Source: Muraenolepis orangiensis (taxonomy: Eukaryota; Chordata; Actinopteri; Gadiformes; Muraenolepididae). Taken from it: a stretch of DNA of 64,000 bases. Of the stretch, positions 55,056-64,000 are shown one piece after another. The position numbers and the translations under genes were made by a program. The notes below the pieces were generated by a model. It searched no databases. It had not been told where the DNA came from and was given only the letters and a program-made list of their open reading frames with translations. The stretch lies in NCBI GenBank assembly GCA_027704905.1, contig CM051005.1, forward strand, positions 18,820,152 to 18,884,151, written 5' to 3'. Each line of letters opens with the position of its first letter. The first letter of the stretch is position 1.

Positions 55056-55079
55056 CTGGAGCAGGTCTCTGACAGGTAA

Positions 55080-56097
55080 CTGTTACTCTATCATCCTAAC
55101 GTTGATATGAATGTGTAGTCTAGTGGTTAGGGAGTTCCACTCTCAGCCAAAAGACTCTGGGTTTCATTATATTCTGTGTTTACAAAATCATCAAATTAAT
55201 TAATAAATTAATAGATTAATTAATTAATTAGATTAAACGGATACTTTTTTGTCAAATAACGTGAAATGTTTTCAGGCGGGCGCTGCCTCCCCATCCCTGC
55301 CCCCTGGAGAGTGGGCCGGTCGGGTACAAATTCCCAGACCGCTTTTTTGCCCCAGTCCACTCCTCGTTCTAGTTGACCAACTTTAGTTATCCGTTCTAGG
55401 TTATCTGCTCTAGTTTACAAGCTTTAGTTAAACTGCTCTAGGTTACCAGCTCTAGTTTACCAGCTCTAGGTTACCAGCTCTAGTTTACCGAGCTCTAGTT
55501 TAACTGCTCTAGTTAAACCGCTCTAGGTTACCAGCTCTAGTTTACCCGCCTAATGTTGGGCTGCCCACATGGTCGGGTGGCGATAGAAACGTTGGCGATT
55601 TATTTTTGTATGGCTTTTATTTATGTCTTTGTACACGGAAAGAGAAACGGCACATTTATTAAAAAAATAGCTATACCCGTTCTTTAGAAAGTTTGACTAA
55701 AAGCACATTTGTAATGAAAAATCTACAGCAGTGTTGTTGTTGTTCTAAATGCAAAAATACATAATTTAATGTCACAATTCTACATTAAAATGTATAAAAG
55801 ATTAATAAATGGCAGCAACAACAATCGGCACATTCGTACTAGCACGATGATACAATTTAGAATAAATATAGCATAAGAAAAGATGAAAAGTAGGCATAGG
55901 CCTGTATATTAAACAAAATTAGGTCCACGAATCGTGCGTATGCAGGGAGAGGGTTTAAAACTAAACAGGAGAGCCAATATTTACATAACAGCAGTACCAA
56001 CACAGTGACAGTGCACACGTTCAGTATGTTCTCTTATTTACAGCGAAAGCCTCTAGGAATCTACAATAGTACAAGTTGCTATGCGCTAGCTAGCGTG
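55080..56097. other. ddr2 3' flank / UTR, no other gene
   Basis: Contains a CTCTAGTTTACCAG minisatellite (about 55365-55560). An AT-rich stretch (55600-56090) follows that probably holds the ddr2 3' UTR on the minus strand; TTTATT at about 55660 is the complement of a polyadenylation signal. Confidence 0.5.
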
Positions 56098-57802
56098 CTA
56101 CGCTGCATCCTCTATCAAGCGACAGTGGATCTCTTGGAAGCTGGGCCTCTGCTTGGCGTTCCTCCGCCAGCAGCTCAGCATCAGCTCCGTGTACACGGTG
56201 TCCGGGCAGCAAGCAGGCTTTGGCAGATACACCTGCAGGTAGTTAGTAATTCAAAACACTTTATTAGTCCCTCGAGGAAGACTACATACTGTACTATACA
56301 ATCATACGCCTTTAAGGCAAAACATATGGGGCGGCAGTAGCTCAGTCAGTAGGGACTTGGCCCAGGAACCGGAAGGGTCGCCGGTTCAAGTCCCCCAAAA
56401 TACCTGGGCACTGCCGAGCTGCCCTTGAGCAAGGCACCAGACCCTTACACTACTCCCCGGGCGCTGTATATACAATAGCTGCCCACTGCTCCTAATACTA
56501 GGACAGGTTAAATGGAGAAAAACTAATTGTACTGTATGAGTACAATGTATGTGACCTATAAAGAGGATTCAATCATCCAGATTTCGATTTAGAAATAAAA
56601 TAAAAAGGCTTAAACAGGCTGAGATGGCTCGGCATCATGTGCAAATTGTGTTCAGACAATCAGTTTGGTGTTGGCTTATAAGACAACCATTCCTTTTGCA
56701 TGTTTACTTTGAGTTGTTTTAACTGCTCTTATCGTTTCTGTAGGCATCAATTCAAAGGACTCAGGATTATTGATTATTGATGATATGTGTGATCGTGTGT
56801 AGAAATGAATGACATCAATCTACTGTATATTGCCTGGATCAAATACAATTAAACTCCTTTACTTTGTGTTGTTACACTTAACCGTGTTGTGCAGCTACAA
56901 TCAAATCCACCAAATAATGACTTAAAACCTACCCAGCTGATTGTACCAACCGTAGACCGATCTACCCCTCGTAAATCTGAGTGGACACTCCCACTGTGTC
57001 ACCAAGTAACAAACAACATTAGTCACGTGACCACTTTGAAACAGCCTGCAATGGTGCATCACACTCACACCTGGTGGTATATTATGTCCCCTTTAATAGA
57101 GATGTAAGCTCGATGAAAGTGGGAAAGATAAAAAACAGCCCAGCGGACAGGGGGGGTCCTCTTGGCGTCTACTGCGGTCGACCCACCTGTTTTCCCTGGT
57201 CCCTGAAGAACTCCCCGGTGTTCTCGATGACCTGCTCGTCGGAGAACTGGCTGTAGGGCTGCTTCTGGCACAGAGTCAGGATCTCCCACAGGGTCACGGC
57301 GAACGCCCACACATCGCTGGCCATGGTGAACTTGCCCTGCAAGGCAAGGCGCCTCCTCTAGGTCATAAATCCCGCTTGGACATGTGGGACTAAATAGACA
57401 AGTTGAATACAATTGGGGACTGTGTGTTGTTGCACACTTATAACGTATTATAACTTCATCATTTCAACTGTTTAATGTCCGATTCTTAGGTCATAATAGC
57501 AACAACGTAATTACTATGACATTGATAGGCCCTAATGTATTATCTGAGCCCCTCCCCCCACCAGTAGGATGCTCTCCCAGGACATCCAGCGGATGGGCAG
57601 TACAGCGCGGCCCTGGATGCGGTAGTAGTCCCCCCGGTACAGGTTCCGGCTCATGCCGAAGTCGGCGATCTTGATGGTGCAGCTGCGGCCCACCAGGCAG
57701 TTGCGCGTGGCCAGGTCCCGGTGCACGAAGTTCAGGGAGGACAGGTACTTCATGCCCGAGGCGATCTGCACAGCCATGCTCATCAGCTTACCGTAGCTGG
57801 GG

Positions 57803-57862
<60 letters not shown>

Positions 57863-58925
57863 AGAGTCTTAACGCAGCTTATTTAAATTTGGCTGTTAGG
57901 GGGTCGGACGGTATGGGGGTGAAATCGATATCACGATCGTCATGGACTGTTTAGATATCGATAGCTCTCACGGTGTGGCAACCTCACGTGTAACATCATC
58001 AACATGTCTCTAGAACGCATTGAACTGCAGTTTATTTAAACAGTTTAAGTGTTACTATGTCTTTCCAAAAATGTAAACCTTGTTTTGACAGTTTTTAAAC
58101 CAAATGTGCTTGTAATCCTAATGGACCACAGAATTGTCTATATCACGGTTTCATCATATCCTCACGATATGTGTATATATATATATATGTATATATATAC
58201 AGTATACACAGATATGTATATATATACAGTATACACAGATAAACAATAACATACAATTATTTGTCCAGCCCTAAATACATCTATAATAGGCCATATAAGG
58301 CAATATATATTAGCAGTACAATTGGTTTATAGGTTAGATTAGATCAGATGACATGAGTTGGGTTAGAGTAGGTTATATTAGATTAGATTAGGGTAGGGTT
58401 TACATTCAGATTAGATAGTACTACACACACATCACTGACCAGGGGCAGACAATTCCAGGTTCGGAACGTTAAACCCCTGCCATAGTTTGTTTTAATTGCA
58501 GACATGGGTGAGACACACACACACGCACACGCACACGCACACACACACACACACGCACGCACGCACGCGCGCACGCGCACACACACATATATACAGGACT
58601 CTGTCTCTAGCCTACCTGACCATGTTCCCCTCCAGCCCCTCCTCCTCCCCCCCCCCCTCCTCCTCTGTGGAGGCGGGGCCTTCCCTCAGCCGCAGCTGGT
58701 GGAGGAACTGGTTGAGGTCCCCGTTCTCCATGTACTCTGTGATCATGCACAGGGGGTCCGTGTCCACGCAGACCGCCAGCAGGCGCACGATGTTGGGGTC
58801 CCTCAGGCGTGACATGATGCGGATCTCTTTCAGGAAGTCGTTCCTGAAACACAGTGGCTTGTTGATTGTCGACTGTGGTTGGTTGGTTAGCTAATTTAGA
58901 TAGCTAAGTGGCGAGGAGGCGATTG

Positions 58926-58979
<54 letters not shown>

Positions 58980-61900
58980 AAGTAAGGGAAAGGACCATAC
59001 GGACAATATTGTCTCTTTCTCACAACTTGTGTACTATTGTCTCACAACTAGTGGACACAATTCAAAAATACAGTAGTATAACTATAACACCATTAATCTA
59101 GTGTCAATGCATGAAAACACTTTATTTGTTATTTTTGTATTTATTGTGAATATCTTGTGTCTTTGTAGTGCGTAGATGACTCTCGCCTTATCAGGTATTT
59201 GAATGTTAAAAACACGAGCTTTGAAACGAGAAGAAAGGACCCCAGGACGCTCAGAGTCATCACCTTGCGTTCTTGTTGGCGTCCTCACGCAGCGTCTTCA
59301 CGGCCACTAGCAGGGGAGACCCCCCCACGCTACTCTCAACGGACGCGTCCTCGTCCAGGAAGTCCTGCATCCCCTCCGCCTCGCACAGGTGCACCTGTTT
59401 CAAAGTAAAATAAACCGGTTTCAAAGTAAAAGCAACCCATTCTCCAAGCCAGCGGTTCCCAATCTGGGGCCCGGCCCCCCACTAAAGGGCCGCCGGAGAT
59501 CTCAGAGGTTGCATGAAGATGCATTTATTTTGGATCTTCAAATGACTACATTTCAAAATTATACGAGAGGGCACTCAGTAGAGCACATACCTGCCACACC
59601 TAAAAGTCCCCCGCATCCCGCCGATCTGGATCTGCACCAGAATCGACTCTTCCTGATCAATTGTTCTTTGGCCCATAAGTAATCTAACCAACAAGTTGTG
59701 TCCAATTCAGTGAGTTATCTTGCATAACATACATAACCTCCTCCCATCTTTCAATGGCAGAGGTAATAAATCAATAAATATAGCAATTCTAAAAATCCAA
59801 CAAAACATGAAACAATTCTGGAAGTTCTACGGAAGAAATCATTTGAACTGCTGACCATACAGAGCAAGTCCAATGACATTATAGCTTTGTTGGACTTACT
59901 AGAAGCAACGGAATCTAAACAACCCAATGATATGCGGCAGGCCGGAACACCTGGGCACTACCAAGGTGCCCTTGAGCAAGGCACCAGACCCTTACACTGC
60001 TCCCTTTGAGGTGCTGTATATAAAATAGCCGCCCACTGCTCCTAATACTAGGATGGGTTAAATGCAGAGGAACTAATGTCACTGTGTGTGTACATGTATG
60101 TGACCAATGAAGAGGATTCAATCCTCCAGATTGAGATTCAGATATAGAGTAGATAGAGTTGCTGATAGTACCTCTCCGAACTGTCCCTCGCCCAGCTTCT
60201 CCCTGAAGGAGAGCCGGTCCCGGGGGAACTCCCTCACGGTCACCTCCCTGCCAGCCAGGAGGCTGAAGGCGGCGGCGATGGAGGAGCAGGAGGAGGCGCT
60301 GCCGGGGCCCTCCTGCAGGCTGATGATGTCGGCCTCCGCGTAGTGGGGGGCCCCGTCCGGACCCCCGACCTGCTGGAGGAGCAGCCTGGAGCTACGGCTA
60401 GCCCCTGTGAGAGGGTGAACACACAGAAATACAAATGTAGATCAGCACATACAGTATATACTGTATACACACACATACATACATAAAAGCATACACAAAT
60501 ACAGATACATACACACAAACACACACATATATGTATACATACAAACATACACAAATATAGATACACACACCCACCCCCCCCCCTAACTTCTAGTCATTAC
60601 GGCTACCCCCCCTCATCCTCTAGTCACCACCGCTACCCCCCTCCCCCCATCCTCCCACTGCACAGGACAAGAACGCCATCCAGAGGTTCGTGAGCACTGC
60701 AGAGAAATCATCGGCTGTGAACTTCCATGCATTGAGGAGATCTGTAGGACCAGATGTCGGAAGAAGGCCATGTCCATCATAAAGGACTGCAACCACCCTG
60801 GGCTCCATCTCTTCTCCCCCCTACTGGCCCTGCCGGTTGCATAGCATCCGTACAACAAGTACTACTAGGTTTAAGGGTGGTTTTTATCCACAGGCAGTGC
60901 GCCGACGTAACTAATTTAGCATCTAACCAGAGTGCAAATGTTACAGTAAAGTGCATGGTAATATCATTTACAGTTTACAGTTGTTAAAAGACAGTCGACT
61001 AGGTATTAAGTGGGATATGAGCATAATAATAATAGGTATATGTATATATATACAATATATATATATCTATATATATATAGATATATATATATTTATATTC
61101 ATGATGCTGCTACACTACTGGCAATTTAAATGCTTTTAAATCAATTTGCACAATTCAACAGACCATCTATCAGTCACTTTGCTATCCTTTCTTTGTTAAA
61201 TTTTTATTTTATTTTTATTGTATCTATTATTTTTATGGTATTGTTTTTGTAGATTTATACTGTGGGAGGGAATGGGGAGTAAGCATTCCAATTTACTTGT
61301 CCAATGTTATATAATAAATATATTGTATCTCTAGTCGCCATGGCTACCCCCCCATCCCCATCTTCTAGTTGCCCCCCCCCCCCCCCCCTTCTTTAGTTGC
61401 CACAGCGACCCCCACCTTATCCTCTAGTCGCCATGGCTACCCCCACCTTATCCTCTAGTCACCATGGGTACCCCACCTCTAGTTGCCACGGCTACCCGCC
61501 GCCCATCTCTAGTAGCCACGGCTACTCCCCCATCCTCTAGTCGTCACGGCTACCCCCCCTAATCCTCTAGGCCCCACAGCAACCCCCCCACCCCAATCCT
61601 CTAGTTGCAACGGTCCCCCCCCCCCCCTCCTTTAGTCGCCATGGCTACGCCACCCTTATCCTCTAGTCACCATGGCTACCCCCCCATCTTCTAGTCACCA
61701 CGGCTACCCCCCTCTAGTTGCCACGGCTACCTGGCCCCCATCCTATAGTTGCCACGGCTACACGCCCATCCTCTAGTCGCCATGGCTACCCGCCCCCCCT
61801 ATTCCTCCCTTACCGAGGTTCTCGGCGGACTGGGCGAACTCGGGCAGCTTGCGGATGAGGCGCGAGGGCTCCTGGTAGTCTGCGCTGAGCGGGAAAATCC

Positions 61901-62859
61901 TCTCGTAGGTCGAGCTGCCGCTGGATCCTCCCCCCGTCACCCCCTCCCTCTCCTCCCCCTCCTCCCCCTCGCTGGAGGAGGAGGTGGAGGCGGAGGAGGA
62001 GGAGGAGCGCAGGAAGGAGAAGGCCTGGGTCTGCACAGCCAGGCGCGATGTCAGCTCGTCGTCCAGCATGCGCCGTGACGCCTGGAACAAACACACAGTT
62101 CAGACAGGTCCAGACGGTCGCTGGTTGGATACCCGGCTCCGTCCAGATATAGGTTTCCCTGCTCAAGGGGTCATTGAAAAGCGAGGCTAACCCCTAACTG
62201 CTCACGAGGAGATGGCACGTTGCCATCGTAATCATAAATTATATCCTCACCAGCTGTAACCTATGGATGACATCATCACTGGAAGAACCTGTAGATGACA
62301 TCATCACCAGCTGCAACCTATAAATGACATCATCACTGGCTGTAACCTATAGATTACATCATCACCAGCTGTAACCTATAGATGACATCATCACCGGCTG
62401 TAACCTATATATGACATCATTACCAGCTGTAACCTATAGATGACATCATAACCGGCTGTAACCTATAGATGACATCATCACCAGCTGTATAGATGACATA
62501 ATCATTACCAGCTGATACCTAAAGATGACATCATCACCAGCTGTTTAGATGACATCATCATTACCAGCTGTAACCTACAGATGACATCATTATCAGCTGT
62601 AATCTATGGATGACAAGGTCACCAGCTGTAAAGATGACATCATCAGCAGCTTTATTGGTCCACCAGATGGGACATTTGTATGTGTTGAACGAATGGCGAT
62701 AGATCATAATGCATGATGATACCTTTTCCAGCATCTTCTGCCACACCTGTCGCCACAGAATGATGACAATGATGGCTGACAGGATGGCGATGATGGCCAC
62801 CAGGCAGCCAATCAGGATCCGCGTGTTGCTGTCATCTAATTTGTGGGTGGGGTCTTCTC
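56098..62859 (-). CDS. ddr2: Discoidin domain receptor tyrosine kinase, DDR2 type (3' part, 9 exons)
   Basis: Collagen-activated receptor kinase of the plasma membrane. Exons on the minus strand: 62859-62723, 62081-61814, 60404-60172, 59394-59264, 58843-58616, 57796-57562, 57336-57187, 56232-56098; phases all agree. The first gives the transmembrane segment RILIGCLVAIIAILSAIIVI plus LWRQVWQKMLEK. Juxtamembrane: STYERIFPLSADYQEPSRLI. Kinase: glycine loop LGEGQFGE, VAVKTLRED, EYMENGDLNQFLHQL, FVHRDLATRNCLVG, IADFGMSRNLYRGDYYRIQG, PIRWMSWES, SDVWAFAVTLWEIL, and a C-terminus ELMLSCWRR then RPSFQEIH. All catalytic residues are present. A Glu/Gly insert (ASTEEEGGGEEEG) lies in the kinase insert and Ser/Glu/Gly runs in the juxtamembrane part. 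The C-terminal tail IHCRLIEDAA differs from mammalian DDR2. It is closer to DDR2 than DDR1. Discoidin exons lie beyond the window. Confidence 0.95.
56328..56590 (+). mobile_element. Full-length tRNA-derived SINE
   Basis: GGGGCGGCAGTAGCTCAGT (A-box like) and CGCCGGTTCAAGTCCCCC (B box) make a tRNA-related head. The body is GAGCAAGGCACCAGACCCTT and GCCCACTGCTCCTAATACTA. The tail is ATAAAGAGGATTCAATCATC. It is the best-preserved of the five copies in the window and lies in the last ddr2 intron. Confidence 0.88.
57800..57862. repeat. (GA)n microsatellite forming a ddr2 acceptor tract
   Basis: On the coding (minus) strand it is (CT)n followed by CCCCCCCAG|CTACGG, directly before the exon 57796-57562. 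Confidence 0.95.
58510..58590. repeat. (CA)n/(CGCA)n microsatellite
   Basis: CA repeat with CG interruptions, about 25 nt from the donor at 58615 on the minus strand. A second pure CA repeat lies at 58928-58977. Confidence 0.95.
59612..59770 (-). mobile_element. MITE-like element, degraded copy
   Basis: CGATCTGGATCTGCACCAGA, CCCATAAGTAATCTAACCAA and ACCTCCTCCCATC are the complement of the 2891/5040 family. It lies in a ddr2 intron. Confidence 0.6.
59933..60142 (+). mobile_element. tRNA-SINE copy, head truncated
   Basis: CTGGGCACTACCAAGGTGCC, GAGCAAGGCACCAGACCCTT, CCTAATACTAGGATGGGTTA and the 3' GAGGATTCAATCCTCCAG. It ends about 30 nt from the ddr2 donor at 60171. Confidence 0.8.
60655..61335 (+). 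mobile_element. LINE 3' fragment (family B) with coding remnant
   Basis: The plus strand encodes GCELPCMEEICRTRCRKKAM followed by SIIKDCNHPGLHLFSPLL, the C-terminal end typical of fish L2/CR1-type ORF2. After it come TTTTTATCCACAGGCAGTGC, a stretch like 54145-54275, a TA-rich block, and GGGAATGGGGAGTAAGCATT with the end AATAAATATATTGTATC. It lies in a ddr2 intron. Confidence 0.75.
61335..61800. repeat. Minisatellite of CTAGTCGCCATGGCTACCCCC type
   Basis: About 14 degenerate units of 25-35 bp, C-rich on the plus strand, in the ddr2 intron just downstream of the exon 62081-61814. Poly-C runs interrupt it at about 61374-61388 and 61615-61627. Confidence 0.88.
62230..62645. repeat. 29-bp minisatellite (TGTAACCTATAGATGACATCA)
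   Basis: About 14 units joining TGTAACCTATAGATGACATCA to TCACCAGC, with some shorter units, in the ddr2 intron between 62081 and 62723. The TGACATCA parts resemble CRE/AP-1 cores. Confidence 0.9.
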
Positions 62860-63429
62860 CTAATAGGGAACACAGGGAACACGGAATTTCGACAGCACTG
62901 TAAATAAGCAAAAAATAATAATTTGTTTAACCCCCCCCCCCCCCCTCCATGAAGTGACATATATCGGCATGATTGTATATCCTAAAAATTGGCTATCAAT
63001 TTCAATGGAAGCAATAGCAGTTATACACGCGGCCAGCAGGGGACGCTGTTCACTCATAAAACCAGTTGAGTTTGGCCGACGGTTATCTTTCCGCAGTACT
63101 TAACAGTGACACCTGTAAACACCATTGTTATTATCATATAAATATTACTTATGATACAGCTACGGTCAACACACGATACACCCTGAACAGAATAATTCCA
63201 GTTAGTTTCAGCCACTCTACGCTAGCTACACATTCTACTCTAGAAATTATATTTGATTAAATATTATTATAAGGTGTATTGTATCTAATGTATTGTGATC
63301 TATGTTACTGTCATATTCCTTCTAAACTCAAGCTGTCTTTTGTTTATTTTGACCTGGTAGTGCATTTGTTGGGTGTCCACGCTTACGAGGAGACAGAGAC
63401 GTGTTGTACACCGCTGAACCTGCCAGAGA

Positions 63430-63433
63430 ACGA

Positions 63434-63480
<47 letters not shown>

Positions 63481-63492
63481 GAAGGAAGAAAG
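63430..63492. repeat. (GAAA)n microsatellite
   Basis: About 13 tetranucleotide units passing into GGAA. No ddr2 exon is seen between 62860 and the window end. Confidence 0.95.
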
Positions 63493-63744
63493 AGGTTAAA
63501 TGAGGACATTTGGCATTAAAATGTGGCCCTTTGTCAAAGCATATCAGGGCTTCAGAGAGGGCTCAACAAGTTCTTCCAATATCACGCCCAGGTACATCGT
63601 TTAGAATTTTCATTATGTTGAAACCAAAAAAATGTTGTTTTATGAGGACAATTTCATTACAATTTGATTTAGGTGTCCTCGTAAACAGGTGTTTAGAAGA
63701 ACAACCCCCGCCCTGCTCCTCACTGAGATGTCTGTGACTTGGCT

Positions 63745-64000
63745 ATCTTTCTTTCTCTCTTCCTCTCTCTCTGTCTGTCTCTCTCTCTCCTCTCCTCTCC
63801 CTCTATCTGTCTCTCTCTCCCTCTTTCTCCCCTTCTCTCTCTCTTTCTTTTTCTCTCTCTCTCCCCTGTCTCCACTTCTCTCTCCCCTGTCTCCATCTCT
63901 CCCCTGTCTCCATCTCTCTCTCCCCTGTCTCCATCTCTCTCTCTCTCCTCACCTCCCTCCCCCCCTGTCTCTCTCTCTTAATTCCCCCCCTCCCCCTCTC
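63745..64000. repeat. CT-rich low-complexity tract at the window end
   Basis: Degenerate CTCTCT/CCTGTCTCCATCT sequence running off the window. Ser/Leu/Pro frames here are artefacts. Confidence 0.9.

Larger units (their letters stand above)
53935..55075 (+). pseudogene. emc3-like first exon, stop-broken and split by retroelements
   Basis: ATG at 53935 opens MAAAKLLLDSSIRAWVVQRI, then AFIPFFMCVLRD, a TAG at 54031 where EMC3 has Tyr, then VSQLLLHSHKK to 54066. Retroelement sequence follows to about 55052. At 55056-55075 the frame continues as LEQVSD-AG|GTAAC, matching the end of the EMC3 N-terminal segment (KKLTxEQVSDS) with a splice donor. Known EMC3 proteins start MAGPELLLDSNIRLWVV. EMC3 is an insertase subunit of the ER membrane protein complex. 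No later emc3 exon was found before ddr2. The stop and the 1-kb insertion mean it cannot encode the usual protein. The identity rests on about 50 residues recalled from the family. Confidence 0.7.

Noticed and set aside
56350..56400. tRNA gene suggested by a B box GGTTCAAGTCC
   Set aside because: It is the tRNA-related head of a SINE that recurs in the window. No complete cloverleaf follows.
62230..62645. CRISPR-like regular repeats
   Set aside because: Direct tandem minisatellite without unique spacers, inside an intron of a vertebrate gene.
63300..63509. Possible further ddr2 exon
   Set aside because: Looked for discoidin-type sequence upstream of the transmembrane exon. The frames here follow a GAAA repeat and show no resemblance or acceptor/donor pair.

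Overview
The window is nuclear DNA of a ray-finned (teleost) fish. The evidence is: spliced vertebrate genes with GT-AG introns, short introns packed with CA, CT and GA microsatellites, fish-type L2/CR1 LINE fragments, tRNA-derived SINEs and MITEs, and a gene order matching vertebrate chromosomes. The species cannot be named from the sequence alone. Exon boundaries were read by hand; every complete gene keeps an open frame through all its junctions.

Left part (1-46 kb) follows the human 1p31 order. It holds the 3' half of sgip1 (+, 245-11157), dynlt5/tctex1d1 (+, 14457-16048), insl5 (-, 16518-17440), mier1 (+, 18353-24360), a retrotransposon-rich gap (26-33 kb), slc35d1 (-, 33755-36165) and serbp1 (-, 38990-45965). 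The human neighbour WDR78/DNAI4, expected between insl5 and mier1, is absent.

Right part (48-63 kb) follows the human 1q23 order read on the minus strand: the 3' part of a ddr2-type discoidin receptor (-, 56098-62859, upstream exons outside the window), then hsd17b7 (-, 48059-53043). The join between the two blocks lies between about 46.1 and 47.9 kb. Between hsd17b7 and ddr2 is a dead first exon resembling emc3, with an in-frame stop and split by about 1 kb of retroelement sequence.

The genes do not form a pathway: endocytic adaptor, dynein light chain, gut relaxin-family hormone, chromatin corepressor, nucleotide-sugar transporter, mRNA/ribosome-binding protein, sterol reductase and collagen receptor kinase. 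I found no new multi-gene system. The points most worth checking are the disrupted emc3-like exon, the synteny join, the copies of a splice-donor segment inside a sgip1 intron, two coding minisatellites (sgip1 and serbp1), several long perfect inverted repeats, and retroelements or microsatellites lying directly against splice sites.
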